Assembly: GCA_029251165.1 (NCBI GenBank)
Contig: JAQXDW010000134.1
Location: 1 to 50,405 of the forward strand
Length of the DNA: 50,405 bases
Source: Myxococcota bacterium
GTDB lineage: Bacteria; Myxococcota_A; UBA796
Direction of reading: 5' to 3'
How positions within the stretch are numbered: position 1 is the stretch's first letter; every line of letters starts with the position of its first letter. The notes under the pieces were generated by a model. That model was given only the letters and a program-made list of their open reading frames with translations, had not been told where the DNA came from and made no database searches. Below are positions 35,425 to 44,085 of this stretch, piece by piece. Both the position numbers and the translations under genes were made by a program.

Positions 35425-36129
35425 TCAGTCTGGAGGCCGATACGCAATGATGTTGGCCCGAATAGAGCCGAAGTTTGTCTTCACCACGAACCGGACCGGG
35501 ATCCGGCGGGCATCGTCCGTGACGTACATCAAGAACCGACCCTCCTGCTCCCAGTCCCCGGTGTGGAGGGTGCGCAGGGAGATGATCTGTACGTCTACTG
35601 GACCCAGCGGAGTCTCCTCAATGTGCTCCTGGCCGATCACCTCGAGCTGAAGCGGCCAGGCTTCCTTTCCGGAGAACACCGGGTAGGTCCATGGGCCATC
35701 ACCAGACAGGGTGCGCATGGCATAGATCGCAGAGACGGGATCCTCGACCCCGGCGACCCCTGGGTAGGTGCGATCCCACGCCCTCCAGCCATCGCCATCT
35801 TTCTGGCGGCGCGCCACCGCGATCTCATCCGCCGCGATCCGCATGTCCTGGTCCTGCACAAAGCGCCCCTCCCGAAACCGGGTCTCGTAGCGGGAGGAGC
35901 CTTGTCCAGGAGTCCAGGTGCTTCGTACGAAGTCATCGATGGGATAGATCCTGGAATACCATCCCGCAGAGCGGGCATATGCCTCGATGTGTATCGCGCC
36001 GTTCTCTCCGGGAAGGACCTCGCACCATGCCTGACCGCCGGTCACTCCGGCGAACTGAATGTCCCACCGGATGACCTCTCCCACCAGGGAGTCGGCGAGG
36101 GCTGCGGTGATGAGGAAGAGGGGCGTCAT
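35425..36129 (-). CDS. Periplasmic DUF3108-like protein
   Basis: 234 residues from the ATG at 36129. A short signal peptide MTPLFLITAALADS precedes a beta-rich domain with GEVIRWDIQFAGVTGGQAWCEV, WYSRIYPIDDFVRSTW and VYVTDDARRIPVRFVVKT-like strands, characteristic of DUF3108. Members are periplasmic proteins often encoded near lipid or envelope genes; function is unknown. The downstream gap to 35193 holds no gene. It lies in the same orientation as the M23 peptidase and upstream genes. Confidence 0.7.
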   Translation of the reverse strand: MTPLFLITAALADSLVGEVIRWDIQFAGVTGGQAWCEVLPGENGAIHIEAYARSAGWYSRIYPIDDFVRSTWTPGQGSSRYETRFREGRFVQDQDMRIAADEIAVARRQKDGDGWRAWDRTYPGVAGVEDPVSAIYAMRTLSGDGPWTYPVFSGKEAWPLQLEVIGQEHIEETPLGPVDVQIISLRTLHTGDWEQEGRFLMYVTDDARRIPVRFVVKTNFGSIRANIIAYRPPD

Positions 36130-36243
36130 GGTGTGCGGATCGTCGCCTCCAATTCTCCAGCGAAGACGCCGCGCGTCAAGCCGCGCTGTCCCGCCTGCGG
36201 GCAACGCCTCCCCCGACAGCAGCCCTGGTGACCGCTCGGCACC

Positions 36244-36807
36244 TCAGTACACCGGCCCCAGGATGATCCGCGGATCGGGGTGGCGGGCCAGGGCGGCCTC
36301 GCGCTCCGTGGGATCGACGGCACCAGGCATGTCGTGGGTGTCCGGTCGGACCCGAGAGAGCTGAAGGTGGAGGTGCGGGGGCCAGCCGCCGTTCTCCGAC
36401 TCTCCCCCAAGCCAGCCGAGCACCGTGCCGCGCGTGAAGGCATCCCCAGGCTGCCAGCGGGCGATGGAGTGTGCGGAGAGGTGGCCGTGCAGGACAAACA
36501 GGGGCGCACCGTCGAGGACATGCTCGGTGACGATGACGTGGCCATAGTCGCCAGGAGCAGCGTTGTAGCCACGGTGCAGGATGACGCCGGCGTCGAAGGC
36601 ATGCACCGCGACCCCGACGGGGCCGCCGAGGTCCAGCCCGACGTGGAGGGTGCGCTTGGCGCTGAACAGCGCCTGGGTGTACATCGCCGGCCGCTGCTCG
36701 TCGTATCGACCGATGGCCCAGGGTGTGGACGGGGCTGGAAGTGTGGGGCCAGAGAGGTCGAGAACCTCGACCTCCGGTGGCAGCACGACGACGGGATGAA
36801 AGCGCAT
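36244..36807 (-). CDS. M23-family (LytM-like) metallopeptidase without visible signal peptide
   Basis: 187 residues from the ATG at 36807; the frame extends much further but that extension is Arg/Trp-rich shadow sequence of the next gene. The zinc site is complete: HVGLDLGGPVGVAVHAF (His and Asp), LHGHLSAHS, NGGWPPHLHLQL (His-x-His). M23 enzymes usually cut peptidoglycan cross-links, but no signal peptide is seen. This sequence type (ENGGW-PHLHLQ, compact) is also found in M23 domains attached to aminotransferases. The gene starts 25 bases after the upstream exported-protein gene, so they are probably one operon. Confidence 0.78.
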   Translation of the reverse strand: MRFHPVVVLPPEVEVLDLSGPTLPAPSTPWAIGRYDEQRPAMYTQALFSAKRTLHVGLDLGGPVGVAVHAFDAGVILHRGYNAAPGDYGHVIVTEHVLDGAPLFVLHGHLSAHSIARWQPGDAFTRGTVLGWLGGESENGGWPPHLHLQLSRVRPDTHDMPGAVDPTEREAALARHPDPRIILGPVY

Positions 36808-36832
36808 GGACAGCCTCAGCAGGAAGGCGGTC

Positions 36833-37459
36833 TTACTCCCCGCCCATCTCCGAGTCCACCTCGGGAGCCGCAGCCCGGAGAATCCGGAGGTTGGGGAGGG
36901 CCGGGATGGCGACCCCGCCGATGCTGCGCTCGGGCTGGGTGGGATCGGGTCGAACGACCCCATCTGCGGGCTGACCGGAGGCATCAGCCCACGGCGTCGA
37001 CGCCAGCGCCTCGGGGGCCGCCTCGATCGGCGCGGTGGCGTCCTCGATGGGGCCCTCCACGACAGGCTCCGCCGCAAACGTCGCCTCCACCGGGGCCGCC
37101 GTGACCATGACGACCTCTGGAGCCGACACCACCACCTCCACCGGAAGCTCCGCGACAGGCTGCGACGCACGCGCAGGGATCGCTGCCACCTCGACAGGCA
37201 AGACGAGCGCCTGCTCGACCGCCGGCGCCGCCAGTGCTGGGGCCTCCATCGGCGGCGCAGGCGTCGCCGAGGCTCGCGAGAAGCGGGTGATTCGCTCACA
37301 GGGGATGAGCACGATGCTGCCCACAAGGTCCCCCTCAGTGATCGACATCTGGCACTCTCCGCCGTAGTTGTAGACGACCATCCGGCCCTCGATGACGGCG
37401 CCGTTGTCGAGCGTGAATGAGTCTGCCTGTGCGGTCAGAGCTGTGAGCATCCAGAGCAT
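36833..37459 (-). CDS. Exported Pro/Ala/Val-rich protein
   Basis: 208 residues with GGGAGGGAGAGG ending a few bases before the ATG. A signal peptide-like MLWMLTALTAQADS precedes a short beta domain (~13-55) with TLDNGAVIEGRMVVYNYGG and two Cys. The middle (~60-165) is low-complexity Pro/Ala/Val/Glu (for example APPMEAPALAAPAVEQAL), likely an extended linker that could span the periplasm. The C-terminus holds a short ordered segment GGVAIPALPNLRIL. The family is not recognised. It is first of a pair with the M23 peptidase. Confidence 0.65.
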   Translation of the reverse strand: MLWMLTALTAQADSFTLDNGAVIEGRMVVYNYGGECQMSITEGDLVGSIVLIPCERITRFSRASATPAPPMEAPALAAPAVEQALVLPVEVAAIPARASQPVAELPVEVVVSAPEVVMVTAAPVEATFAAEPVVEGPIEDATAPIEAAPEALASTPWADASGQPADGVVRPDPTQPERSIGGVAIPALPNLRILRAAAPEVDSEMGGE

Positions 37460-37576
37460 GTGTCCTCTCCCTCCCCATGCTGAGACGGTCTCCGTCTCGA
37501 GTCATTCAATAGGCTTAGACCCCAGGGGACAGAAAAAGCGTCACCGGTCGGTCTTCTCGCGGGCAAAAAGAAGCCC

Positions 37577-38296
37577 TCAGCGCCACCGATCGTGCAGCCA
37601 CAGCCACGACCACGGCCGCCTCCGGATTCGCTCCTCATAGAACCGCTGGCTCTCCGCAGTCAGTGCGGTGATCGCCGCTCCCCGCTTCTCTGGCACCGTC
37701 ACCGACAGCCGCTCCAGCTGCACGATGTGCTTCCGCCCCTCGCGCCACTGGTAGATCCCAAGCAGCGGCGCCCCGGTCTGCCATGCCATCGCGCCGAAGC
37801 CCGGTGAGGTCTTCGCGGGTCGGTCGAAGAACGGCACCGCACGGCCGCTGTTGAGGCGCTGATCCTGGACGAGCAGCACCAGACGGCCCGACCTCAGCGC
37901 GTCATAGGCCCGACGCGGGGAGTCCTGTGCGGTGAGCAGCTCCAGATCGGTCGCTTGCGAACGGAGCCGGGCAAGCAGCCAGGCCGCCAGCGGACTGGAG
38001 GGCACCTTGATGAAGGCCGTCACCGGCACCTGACAGGCGAGGGAGACCAGCATGATGTCCCAGGCCGCGAAGTGACCGGCGAGACAGAGCCCGCCGCCAG
38101 CAGCAAGCTCCAGGTTACGCACCTCAGCACGCTTCCCCAGCGCTAGCTCCAGGTACTGGACCGCAAGCTCTCCGACGCTCCGGCGCAGCTCGCCGGGATC
38201 GCGCTCGGGAAAGCAGCGGCGGTAGCTGTCCACCGCCAGCCGCTTGCGGATCGGCAGCACCGTCCACCAGATCCAGCCCAGCAGCCAGGCGATCAT
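37577..38296 (-). CDS. Lipid A secondary acyltransferase, LpxL/HtrB type
   Basis: 239 residues, shorter than E. coli LpxL (about 306), mainly at the N-terminus. A membrane helix at the start (AWLLGWIWW) is followed by the catalytic motif LAGHFAAWD (His75-x4-Asp80), then LLVQDQRLNSGRAVPFFDRPA, the typical motif with Gly and Arg, and the terminal WLHDRW. It should transfer an acyl chain onto lipid A at the inner face of the cytoplasmic membrane. Its start overlaps the stop of the Kdo-transferase/LpxK fusion gene by 4 bases, so the enzymes of successive steps are co-translated. Confidence 0.85.
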   Translation of the reverse strand: MIAWLLGWIWWTVLPIRKRLAVDSYRRCFPERDPGELRRSVGELAVQYLELALGKRAEVRNLELAAGGGLCLAGHFAAWDIMLVSLACQVPVTAFIKVPSSPLAAWLLARLRSQATDLELLTAQDSPRRAYDALRSGRLVLLVQDQRLNSGRAVPFFDRPAKTSPGFGAMAWQTGAPLLGIYQWREGRKHIVQLERLSVTVPEKRGAAITALTAESQRFYEERIRRRPWSWLWLHDRWR

Positions 38297-40227
38297 GCGC
38301 CCTCCAGGGCCGCGATGGCGGCGAGCAGGGGCTCCGCACCAGTGACCTCCAGCGCCATCTTCAGCGCCCAGACATCTGCGGTCTGCGGCAGCCGGGCGGC
38401 GTCCTTCTCGGTGACCACCGCGCCAGGCGGGAGCGTGCCGAGCGGGGCATGGTCCGCCAGCACTGTCAGCTGCTCCACGCTGCAGCCGATGGAGAGCAGG
38501 GCGCAGACAAAGCCCTCAGGTCGGGCAATGCCGGTGACCACATGACAGGGACCAGAGCGCGCAGAGAGGGGCAAGACCGTGCCCGCCCGGATCCAGCCGA
38601 CCGGGCGATAGCGCGCAGAGACGGTGGGCAGCGAGATCGGGTGGGGCAAGGCATGATCGGCGTGGCTGTGCCAGACCACGTGCGCACGGCTCAGCGCAGA
38701 CCAGGGCTCTCGGCGGCTGCCCATGGGGATGAGGCCGCCGCTGTCGGGATAGCGCCCGTCGATGCAGACGATGTCGAGATCCCGGTGCAGACGCCGATGC
38801 TGGAAGCCGTCGTCGAGCACGATCAGCCGCGCGCCCCGCCTTACCGCCTCCTGTGCACCCGCGACCCGATCGGGTGCCGAGATCACGGGGATTCCCCGCC
38901 GCCGGAGCATCTCCAGCTCGTCGCCGAGGTCGCCATCCGTTCGCACCCCGCTGCCGCCGCCGCGACGATAGCCCCGAGCGACCACCCAGGCCCCCGGCAG
39001 GCGCTCCGCCAGCCACGCCACTGCTGGCGTCTTGCCCGCGCCGCCGGCCACCAGCGAGCCGACCGAGATCACCGGCACGCCCACCGACCGGGGTGCGGCC
39101 GCATACGCCGGCAGCCGACGCCCGATGCAGACCCACAGCGGGCGCAGCGGACGCAGCAGCGGGCGGGTGGGCCGCTCCGGGGGAGCAGACCGTGGGGGCA
39201 GCCGCGCGACCGCACGGCGTGCGCCGTCATGGACCGTGCGGGGCTGCCGCCCACAGGTCAGCGCCTCGGACAGCGCCGCGGCGAGGTCATCCCCGGCCTC
39301 AATGACCACCCCCGTCGCCCAGGCCGCAGGGCTGGCCCAGGCGTGCGGACCGCGAACCACCGGCAGCCCGACGGCGAGCGCCTCTGCAGGAGAGTGGCCG
39401 CCGATGTCCGCATCAAACGTGCCGCCGATGAGCGCAGCGTCCGCCTCCGACAGCAGCCCCGCGAGCTCTCCGACGGTGTCCAGCAGCAGGATCGGGCGGG
39501 TGAGGTCCATGCCGGTGCTGCGACGAGACCAGGCGTGCCCGGCATCCTCCAGGAGCGCAGCCACCGCGTCGAGGCGCTTGAGGTGCCGCGGGGCGATGAC
39601 CAGCATCGGTCGCGGCACGGGCAGCTGCTCCCAGGCCGCCAGGACGCGTGCCTCATCACCTGGACGCGTGCTCGCCGCGACGAGCGCAGGACGGGGCAGG
39701 GCAAACGGCGCAGGAGGCGGTGGTGCGGAGAGCTTGAGGTCGCCGGTCTGGGACTGCGGGATGACCGTGACCCCCGCCATCAGCCACCGCCACAGCGGCC
39801 CGAGCCGCTTCCAGCGATCGGTGCCCCGTCCAGGCCGGGCGTTGACCACGACCACCGGGATTCCCCGCACCCGACACGCCGCAAGCCAGCCGGGCCACAG
39901 CGCCGACTCCACCAGGATCAGCCGTCCAGGGCGGGCGGCATCCAGCCACCGCGAGAGCACAAGCGGCAGGTCGAGGGGAGCGGGGAAGGCGCCGGACACA
40001 GGCGTCCGCCAGGAGGAGGAGGTCCGCCATACCTCCCCCGGCAGCAGCGCCGCGATGGCGAGCGCCGCCCGATGCTCCCCGGCGCTCGCACCGTGCAACC
40101 ACGTCCAGCCCGGCTCTGGACGCGGGACATTGACGATGTGCCGACGCGCGCGCGGATGCAGCAGGAGCAGCGGCAGCGCCACCAGCCCGACAGCACGCCA
40201 GAGCAGTAGGAACAGGCGCCCGATCAC
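38293..40227 (-). CDS. Fused Kdo transferase (WaaA) and lipid A 4'-kinase (LpxK)
   Basis: 644 residues from a GTG at 40227 that overlaps the upstream stop by 4 bases. The N-terminal part (~1-340) is a GT30 Kdo transferase: a membrane helix, WLHGASAGEH with the conserved catalytic Glu51, VVVVNARPGR, APRHLKR (212-218), and GGHSPAEALAVGLPVV. It is some 70-80 residues shorter than typical WaaA. The C-terminal part (~385-644) is LpxK: VISVGSLVAGGAGKTP Walker A (395-401) and LDDGFQHRRLHRDLDI Walker B region. LpxK phosphorylates the lipid A disaccharide and WaaA then adds Kdo, so two consecutive steps are joined. LpxL follows in the same operon. Confidence 0.9.
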   Translation of the reverse strand: MIGRLFLLLWRAVGLVALPLLLLHPRARRHIVNVPRPEPGWTWLHGASAGEHRAALAIAALLPGEVWRTSSSWRTPVSGAFPAPLDLPLVLSRWLDAARPGRLILVESALWPGWLAACRVRGIPVVVVNARPGRGTDRWKRLGPLWRWLMAGVTVIPQSQTGDLKLSAPPPPAPFALPRPALVAASTRPGDEARVLAAWEQLPVPRPMLVIAPRHLKRLDAVAALLEDAGHAWSRRSTGMDLTRPILLLDTVGELAGLLSEADAALIGGTFDADIGGHSPAEALAVGLPVVRGPHAWASPAAWATGVVIEAGDDLAAALSEALTCGRQPRTVHDGARRAVARLPPRSAPPERPTRPLLRPLRPLWVCIGRRLPAYAAAPRSVGVPVISVGSLVAGGAGKTPAVAWLAERLPGAWVVARGYRRGGGSGVRTDGDLGDELEMLRRRGIPVISAPDRVAGAQEAVRRGARLIVLDDGFQHRRLHRDLDIVCIDGRYPDSGGLIPMGSRREPWSALSRAHVVWHSHADHALPHPISLPTVSARYRPVGWIRAGTVLPLSARSGPCHVVTGIARPEGFVCALLSIGCSVEQLTVLADHAPLGTLPPGAVVTEKDAARLPQTADVWALKMALEVTGAEPLLAAIAALEGA

Positions 40228-40592
40228 CCCGAGGCATCCAGCAGCGGGGCTTCCCAGCGGGCCACGCGGATGTCGAGGCGCCCCCGATCGCTGACCGTGA
40301 CCCCTTCCCCGCGCAGCAGCTGTGCCTGGAGCAGCCCCCGAGATGGATCTCCCTGCATCGCGATCGTTCCATTGGAGCGAGTCACCCGCCACCAGGGGAC
40401 GTCCCGGCCAGGCTCCAGCGCGGCGAGGGCATAGCCGACCTGTCGGGCCGCCCGTGGACGACCGAGCAGCACCCCGACGTCCCGATACCCGAGCACACAG
40501 CCCGACGGAATGCAACAGACGACGGCATACACCCCAGCCCGCCAGCCGTCATCGAGCAAGATCTGTCGGGCCTGTCGCAGCACTTCAGTCAT
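40224..40592 (-). CDS. Alkyltransferase-like protein (ATL)
   Basis: 122 residues from the ATG at 40592. It has the DNA-binding fold of O6-alkylguanine transferases: Tyr36 in VLGYRDVG (nucleotide flipping), Arg50 in AARQVG (the finger replacing the flipped base). The acceptor Cys of PCHRV is Trp67 (VPWWRV), the mark of ATL proteins. ATLs bind O6-alkylguanine without repair activity and hand lesions to nucleotide-excision repair. The start is divergent from the UbiA-type gene at 40642. The stop overlaps the KdtA-LpxK fusion start by 4 bases, which places a DNA-repair gene in a lipid A operon. Confidence 0.85.
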   Translation of the reverse strand: MTEVLRQARQILLDDGWRAGVYAVVCCIPSGCVLGYRDVGVLLGRPRAARQVGYALAALEPGRDVPWWRVTRSNGTIAMQGDPSRGLLQAQLLRGEGVTVSDRGRLDIRVARWEAPLLDASG

Positions 40593-40641
40593 GCCTGAGA
40601 AGATATCGTCTGCGGAGCATGCCTGGGCTACGGCTGTGTCC

Positions 40642-41490
40642 ATGTTGTTTTGGTTGAAAGCCTCCCGCCCCGGTCTGTGGTTTCCCACCCTCTGGCTCTA
40701 CAGCCTGCCGCTGGGCAGACAAGACCTGCTGGACAGCCCCGCGTTCTGGGTCGGGCTGGTGTTTGTCAGCTTTCCGCTCAACCTGCTGACCTATGGCTGG
40801 AACGACCTCGTCGATGTCGAGACCGACGCCAACAACCCGCGCAAGGACAGCTGGCTGTTCGGCGCCCGGGGAACCCCAGCGCAGCTCGCTCGGCTGCCGT
40901 GGGCAATGGCAGCATTCACGGTCCTCGGCTTCGCCCCCGTGGTCGTCCTCGGCGGGCTCCGAATGCTGCCGCTGATCGCCGCGATCATCGGGGTCATTGC
41001 ATTGTACAACCTACCCACTCGGGGACTGCGGAGCCGGCCGCCGCTGGAGCTGCTGTGCCAAGCCGGCTACCTGCTGGTCGTCCCGATGAGCGCATGGCTC
41101 AACGATGCTCCGATGCCGGCATGGCAGACCTGGGTGTACCTCTGCCTGTTCTGCGTGCAGTCTCAGCTCATCGGCGAGGTCATGGACATCGATCCCGATC
41201 GGACTGCCGGGCGACGCACCACCGGCACCGTCCTCGGGCACCAGCGCACCAAGGCGCTCATCATCGCGATCGTTGGTGCTGAGGTGGCCCTGCTGGTGGT
41301 GGTCTACGGAGACCTCATCTTCGCCGGGCTGCTCTCGCTGTTCCTCGTCTGGCTGATCCTCGACATCACCGTGCTGTTCGGCAGCCGCCGCTACACCCTC
41401 AACGAGATGCGGCTGTTCGGTGTGGGCAGCAACGTCGTGGCGCTCGGGAGCATGGTCTACGTCTGGTGGTCCGGCTGCCTGCTCATCTGA
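40642..41490 (+). CDS. UbiA-family prenyltransferase-like membrane protein
   Basis: 282 residues from the ATG at 40642 (the open frame extends upstream without coding character). Seven to eight membrane helices. The first Asp-rich motif is NDLVDVETDANNPRKD (~54-69, NDxxDxxxD) and the second is DIDPDRTAGRRTT (~190), the two magnesium-diphosphate sites of UbiA enzymes. It should prenylate an acceptor such as a quinone or aromatic precursor in the membrane; its specific substrate is not deducible. It is transcribed away from the ATL gene. Confidence 0.82.
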   Translation: MLFWLKASRPGLWFPTLWLYSLPLGRQDLLDSPAFWVGLVFVSFPLNLLTYGWNDLVDVETDANNPRKDSWLFGARGTPAQLARLPWAMAAFTVLGFAPVVVLGGLRMLPLIAAIIGVIALYNLPTRGLRSRPPLELLCQAGYLLVVPMSAWLNDAPMPAWQTWVYLCLFCVQSQLIGEVMDIDPDRTAGRRTTGTVLGHQRTKALIIAIVGAEVALLVVVYGDLIFAGLLSLFLVWLILDITVLFGSRRYTLNEMRLFGVGSNVVALGSMVYVWWSGCLLI

Positions 41491-41559
41491 GCCCGGCTCG
41501 CGAGCGCCACGACGCTGCTGGCCCGACCGCGCTGAGCCCGGGCAACAGGCCGCCCGAAA

Positions 41560-42084
41560 TCACACCATAAAACGACCATACCCAGCCTTAACCCTTGCGT
41601 TACGATGATTCTGCCGCAACAGTCGGGCTTCCTCTGCGGACAGCAGAGGGTCGGGATCCTCAATGGGAGCAGTGAGCATGTCGGGCAGCTCCTCAATGTC
41701 GACCCCCCAGATCTTGCGACGAATGCCCAGCATGAGATCCCGACCGATGACGCCGACGAACCACAGCGGGGCGAGCAGCGGAAGGGAAAGCAGCAGTCCG
41801 CCGAGAAACACAAGGTTGGCGAAGATGAATGAGCCGACCACCGAGCCGTCTCTGGCGATGATGAAGTAGGGCCCGCCGACGCACAAGAGCGAGACAAGGT
41901 AGAGGCCGGTGAGGATGCGGGGCAACCGTCGGCGCCACTGCAGTCGGCGCATCAACTTGTAGTGTTCGTGATCCTCGGGGTCCGCCATGGAGAGCTGGCG
42001 GGAGTATGGATGGCGCTCACAGTCTCCAGACATGGTGGTGTCGCGGAGGCACTGCTCACAGTAGGTCCGGGGGGGTACAGGCAT
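41560..42084 (-). CDS. Two-helix membrane protein with N-terminal zinc-like motif
   Basis: 174 residues from the ATG at 42084 (ATG at 42099 or 42105 also possible). The start MPVPPRTYCEQCLRD and the following DCERH give a CxxC-x9-CxxH pattern, a likely small zinc site. Two membrane helices follow (~64-84 and ~94-116), and then a polar acidic C-terminal tail ends KAGYGRFMV. The family is not recognised. It converges with the UbiA-type gene, and msbA is the next gene in the same direction further right. Confidence 0.6.
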   Translation of the reverse strand: MPVPPRTYCEQCLRDTTMSGDCERHPYSRQLSMADPEDHEHYKLMRRLQWRRRLPRILTGLYLVSLLCVGGPYFIIARDGSVVGSFIFANLVFLGGLLLSLPLLAPLWFVGVIGRDLMLGIRRKIWGVDIEELPDMLTAPIEDPDPLLSAEEARLLRQNHRNARVKAGYGRFMV

Positions 42085-42378
42085 GCCACATTGTGACATC
42101 ACCAATGCATGGGTGTTCGAAGAATTTGAGCGTCTTTTTATGGCCTCAAGAGAACGCAGGACGACTCGACCACATCGTGGGTCACCCTGTGGAAAACTCT
42201 ATGGAGACAATGAACAGAACGCTCAGCTCTGTTTGTTGGTCAACAGTAACCATCATGCTCAACATTAAGTCTCAAACAGCACCACTGAATGCTGATAAAT
42301 TGGATCGAGACGCAACGTTAACCGATCAGATTCAATTGTCGAATCAGTGTGCCACATGCAGCGTTCATGCACCCGCCG
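42085..42378. other. Intergenic gap left of msbA
   Basis: 294 bases of less GC-rich sequence between the msbA stop and the next leftward gene. It contains TTTTTAT, AACGTTAACCG and a near-match to a DnaA box (TGTGGAAAA at 42188-42196). Open frames cross it but have no coding character. It should hold the promoter of the 42084 gene; nothing else was recognised. Confidence 0.4.
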
Positions 42379-44085
42379 CTACCCCTGCCCGCGCACCAGC
42401 CGCGCGTACGCTCCGCCTTGCTCCACAAGCGCCTCGTGTCGGCCTCGCTCGACGACCACACCATGGCTCAAAACTATGATCTCGTCGGCGTGTCGAATGG
42501 TCGAGAGGCGGTGGGCGATGGCGAGCACAGTGCGGTGCTGAGAGAGGCGGTCGAGGGCCTCCTGGACGAGGCGCTCGCTGGCTGTATCGAGCGCACTGGT
42601 GGCCTCGTCGAGGACCAGCAGCGGGGCATTGCGCAGAAACGCACGGGCAATGCAGATCCGCTGACGCTGCCCGCCGGACAGCCGCATGCCCAGCTCATCG
42701 AGGCGGGTGTCGTAGCCATGGGGCAGCGCAGAGATAAAGTCGTGTGCGTGCGCCATCTTCGCGGCGGCTCTGATCTCTGCCTCGTCTGCATCACGCCCAA
42801 ACCCGATGTTGTCTCGCACGGTGTCGTTGAACAGGAACCCCTCCTGCGACACCAGCGCGATGTGACTCCGCAGAGAGTGAAGGGTGAAAGAACGGATATC
42901 CTGACCATTGATCAAGATTCGGCCCACCGTTGGATCATAGAACCGGGGGATGAGGTTGGCGGCGCTGCTCTTGCCTGAGCCCGAGGCGCCGACCAGCGCG
43001 ACGGTCTTGCCCGGCGGGATGTCGAGCTGCAGGTCAGTGAGGACCGGGCCGTCGCCATAGTCGAAGCTCACGCCCTCAAACGTCAGGTGGATGCGGTCAG
43101 CACGGAGCTCCTCGCGGCCCTCATCGGGGACCGACGGCGTGCGGTCGAGGGCGGCGAACACCACCTCCGAGCCGGCCAGCGCCCGCTGGGTGAGGGACTG
43201 GATCTCTGCGAGCCCCTTGAGGGGGGTGTTGAGCTGGGACATCGCGAACAGGAACGCGACCAGCTCACCGGGCTGGATCTGGCCGGTGAACACCTGCTGG
43301 CCGCCGTACCACAGCGCCGCACCGACCCCGACCGAGGCGATCATCTCGATGACCGGCCCCGGCAGGAGCAGCGCAGCGAAGGCGTCCATCTTCTGGCGTC
43401 GATACCGCTCGTTCTCCTCGGCAAACACCAGCTGCCGGTGGACCTCGCCGTTGTGAGACTGCACCACCCGGACGCCGGAGAGGGTCTCGGCAGCCGAGCC
43501 GGTCAGGGAGGCCATGTTGTCGAGCGCCCCTCGGGAGGTCTTGCGCAGCCGCTTGCCGAACCGATCGATGGGCAGGACGACCAGCGGCAGAGCGACCATG
43601 CCGATGAGGGCGAGCTTTGCGTTGAGGTAGAAGGCCGCAGAGACAAGCACGATGAGGGTCAGCGGCTTCTGGACTGCGGTGACGATGCCGCTGACGCCGT
43701 AGTGAATGTTGGTGACATCGTTGGAGAGCCGAGCGAGGAGCTCGCCGACTGGCTGGGTCTGGTGCCAGGCGATGTCCTGGCTCAGGTAGCAGGCAAACAG
43801 CTCCTCGCGCAGGGTGGTGACCACCTTCCAAGCGATGTAGCGGGTCAGCATCCCGCGCCCGAACGTCAGCACTCCGTTGAGCGCGAACAGCCCAACCAGC
43901 GCCCACGGCACCATCGCCAGCCGCGCCTGGTCCTTTGCGATGAGGACGTCATCGAGCACGCCCTCGATGAGAAACACCAGCACCCCGGGGATCGCCGAGT
44001 GGATCACGATCATGCCGATCGCTGCCGCGAGCTGGAGCTTGTACGGGGCAAAATACCCCAGCAGGCGCCGGGTGTTGGGGCTCAT
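42379..44085 (-). CDS. msbA: Lipid A flippase MsbA (ABC exporter)
   Basis: 568 residues from the ATG at 44085, which overlaps the upstream stop (ATGA); a GTG at 44097 is in frame. Six membrane helices fill the first ~310 residues, with the coupling region TPLKGLAEIQSLTQRALAGSE. The ATPase domain has Walker A VGASGSGKSS, LVSQEGFLFNDT (Q-loop), signature LSGGQRQRICIARAFL and Walker B LLVLDEATSALD, then AHRLSTI. It resembles MsbA, which flips core-lipid A across the inner membrane using ATP. Drug-exporting relatives are similar, but other lipid A genes nearby support MsbA. Confidence 0.88.
   Translation of the reverse strand: MSPNTRRLLGYFAPYKLQLAAAIGMIVIHSAIPGVLVFLIEGVLDDVLIAKDQARLAMVPWALVGLFALNGVLTFGRGMLTRYIAWKVVTTLREELFACYLSQDIAWHQTQPVGELLARLSNDVTNIHYGVSGIVTAVQKPLTLIVLVSAAFYLNAKLALIGMVALPLVVLPIDRFGKRLRKTSRGALDNMASLTGSAAETLSGVRVVQSHNGEVHRQLVFAEENERYRRQKMDAFAALLLPGPVIEMIASVGVGAALWYGGQQVFTGQIQPGELVAFLFAMSQLNTPLKGLAEIQSLTQRALAGSEVVFAALDRTPSVPDEGREELRADRIHLTFEGVSFDYGDGPVLTDLQLDIPPGKTVALVGASGSGKSSAANLIPRFYDPTVGRILINGQDIRSFTLHSLRSHIALVSQEGFLFNDTVRDNIGFGRDADEAEIRAAAKMAHAHDFISALPHGYDTRLDELGMRLSGGQRQRICIARAFLRNAPLLVLDEATSALDTASERLVQEALDRLSQHRTVLAIAHRLSTIRHADEIIVLSHGVVVERGRHEALVEQGGAYARLVRGQG

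Noticed and set aside
33790..36231. Long open frame of 813 codons on the + strand
   Set aside because: It runs antisense to three well-supported leftward genes (zinc-ribbon protein, small protein, DUF3108-like protein). It has no recognisable motif, and long antisense frames are expected in high-GC DNA.
36808..37326. Upstream extension of the M23 peptidase frame
   Set aside because: The added residues are almost all Arg, Trp and Ser, antisense-like shadow of the exported-protein gene; the ATG at 36807 fits the domain boundary.
38449..40209. 586-codon + strand frame over the Kdo-transferase/LpxK fusion
   Set aside because: It is antisense to a gene with clear motifs and its composition is Arg/Pro/His-rich shadow sequence.
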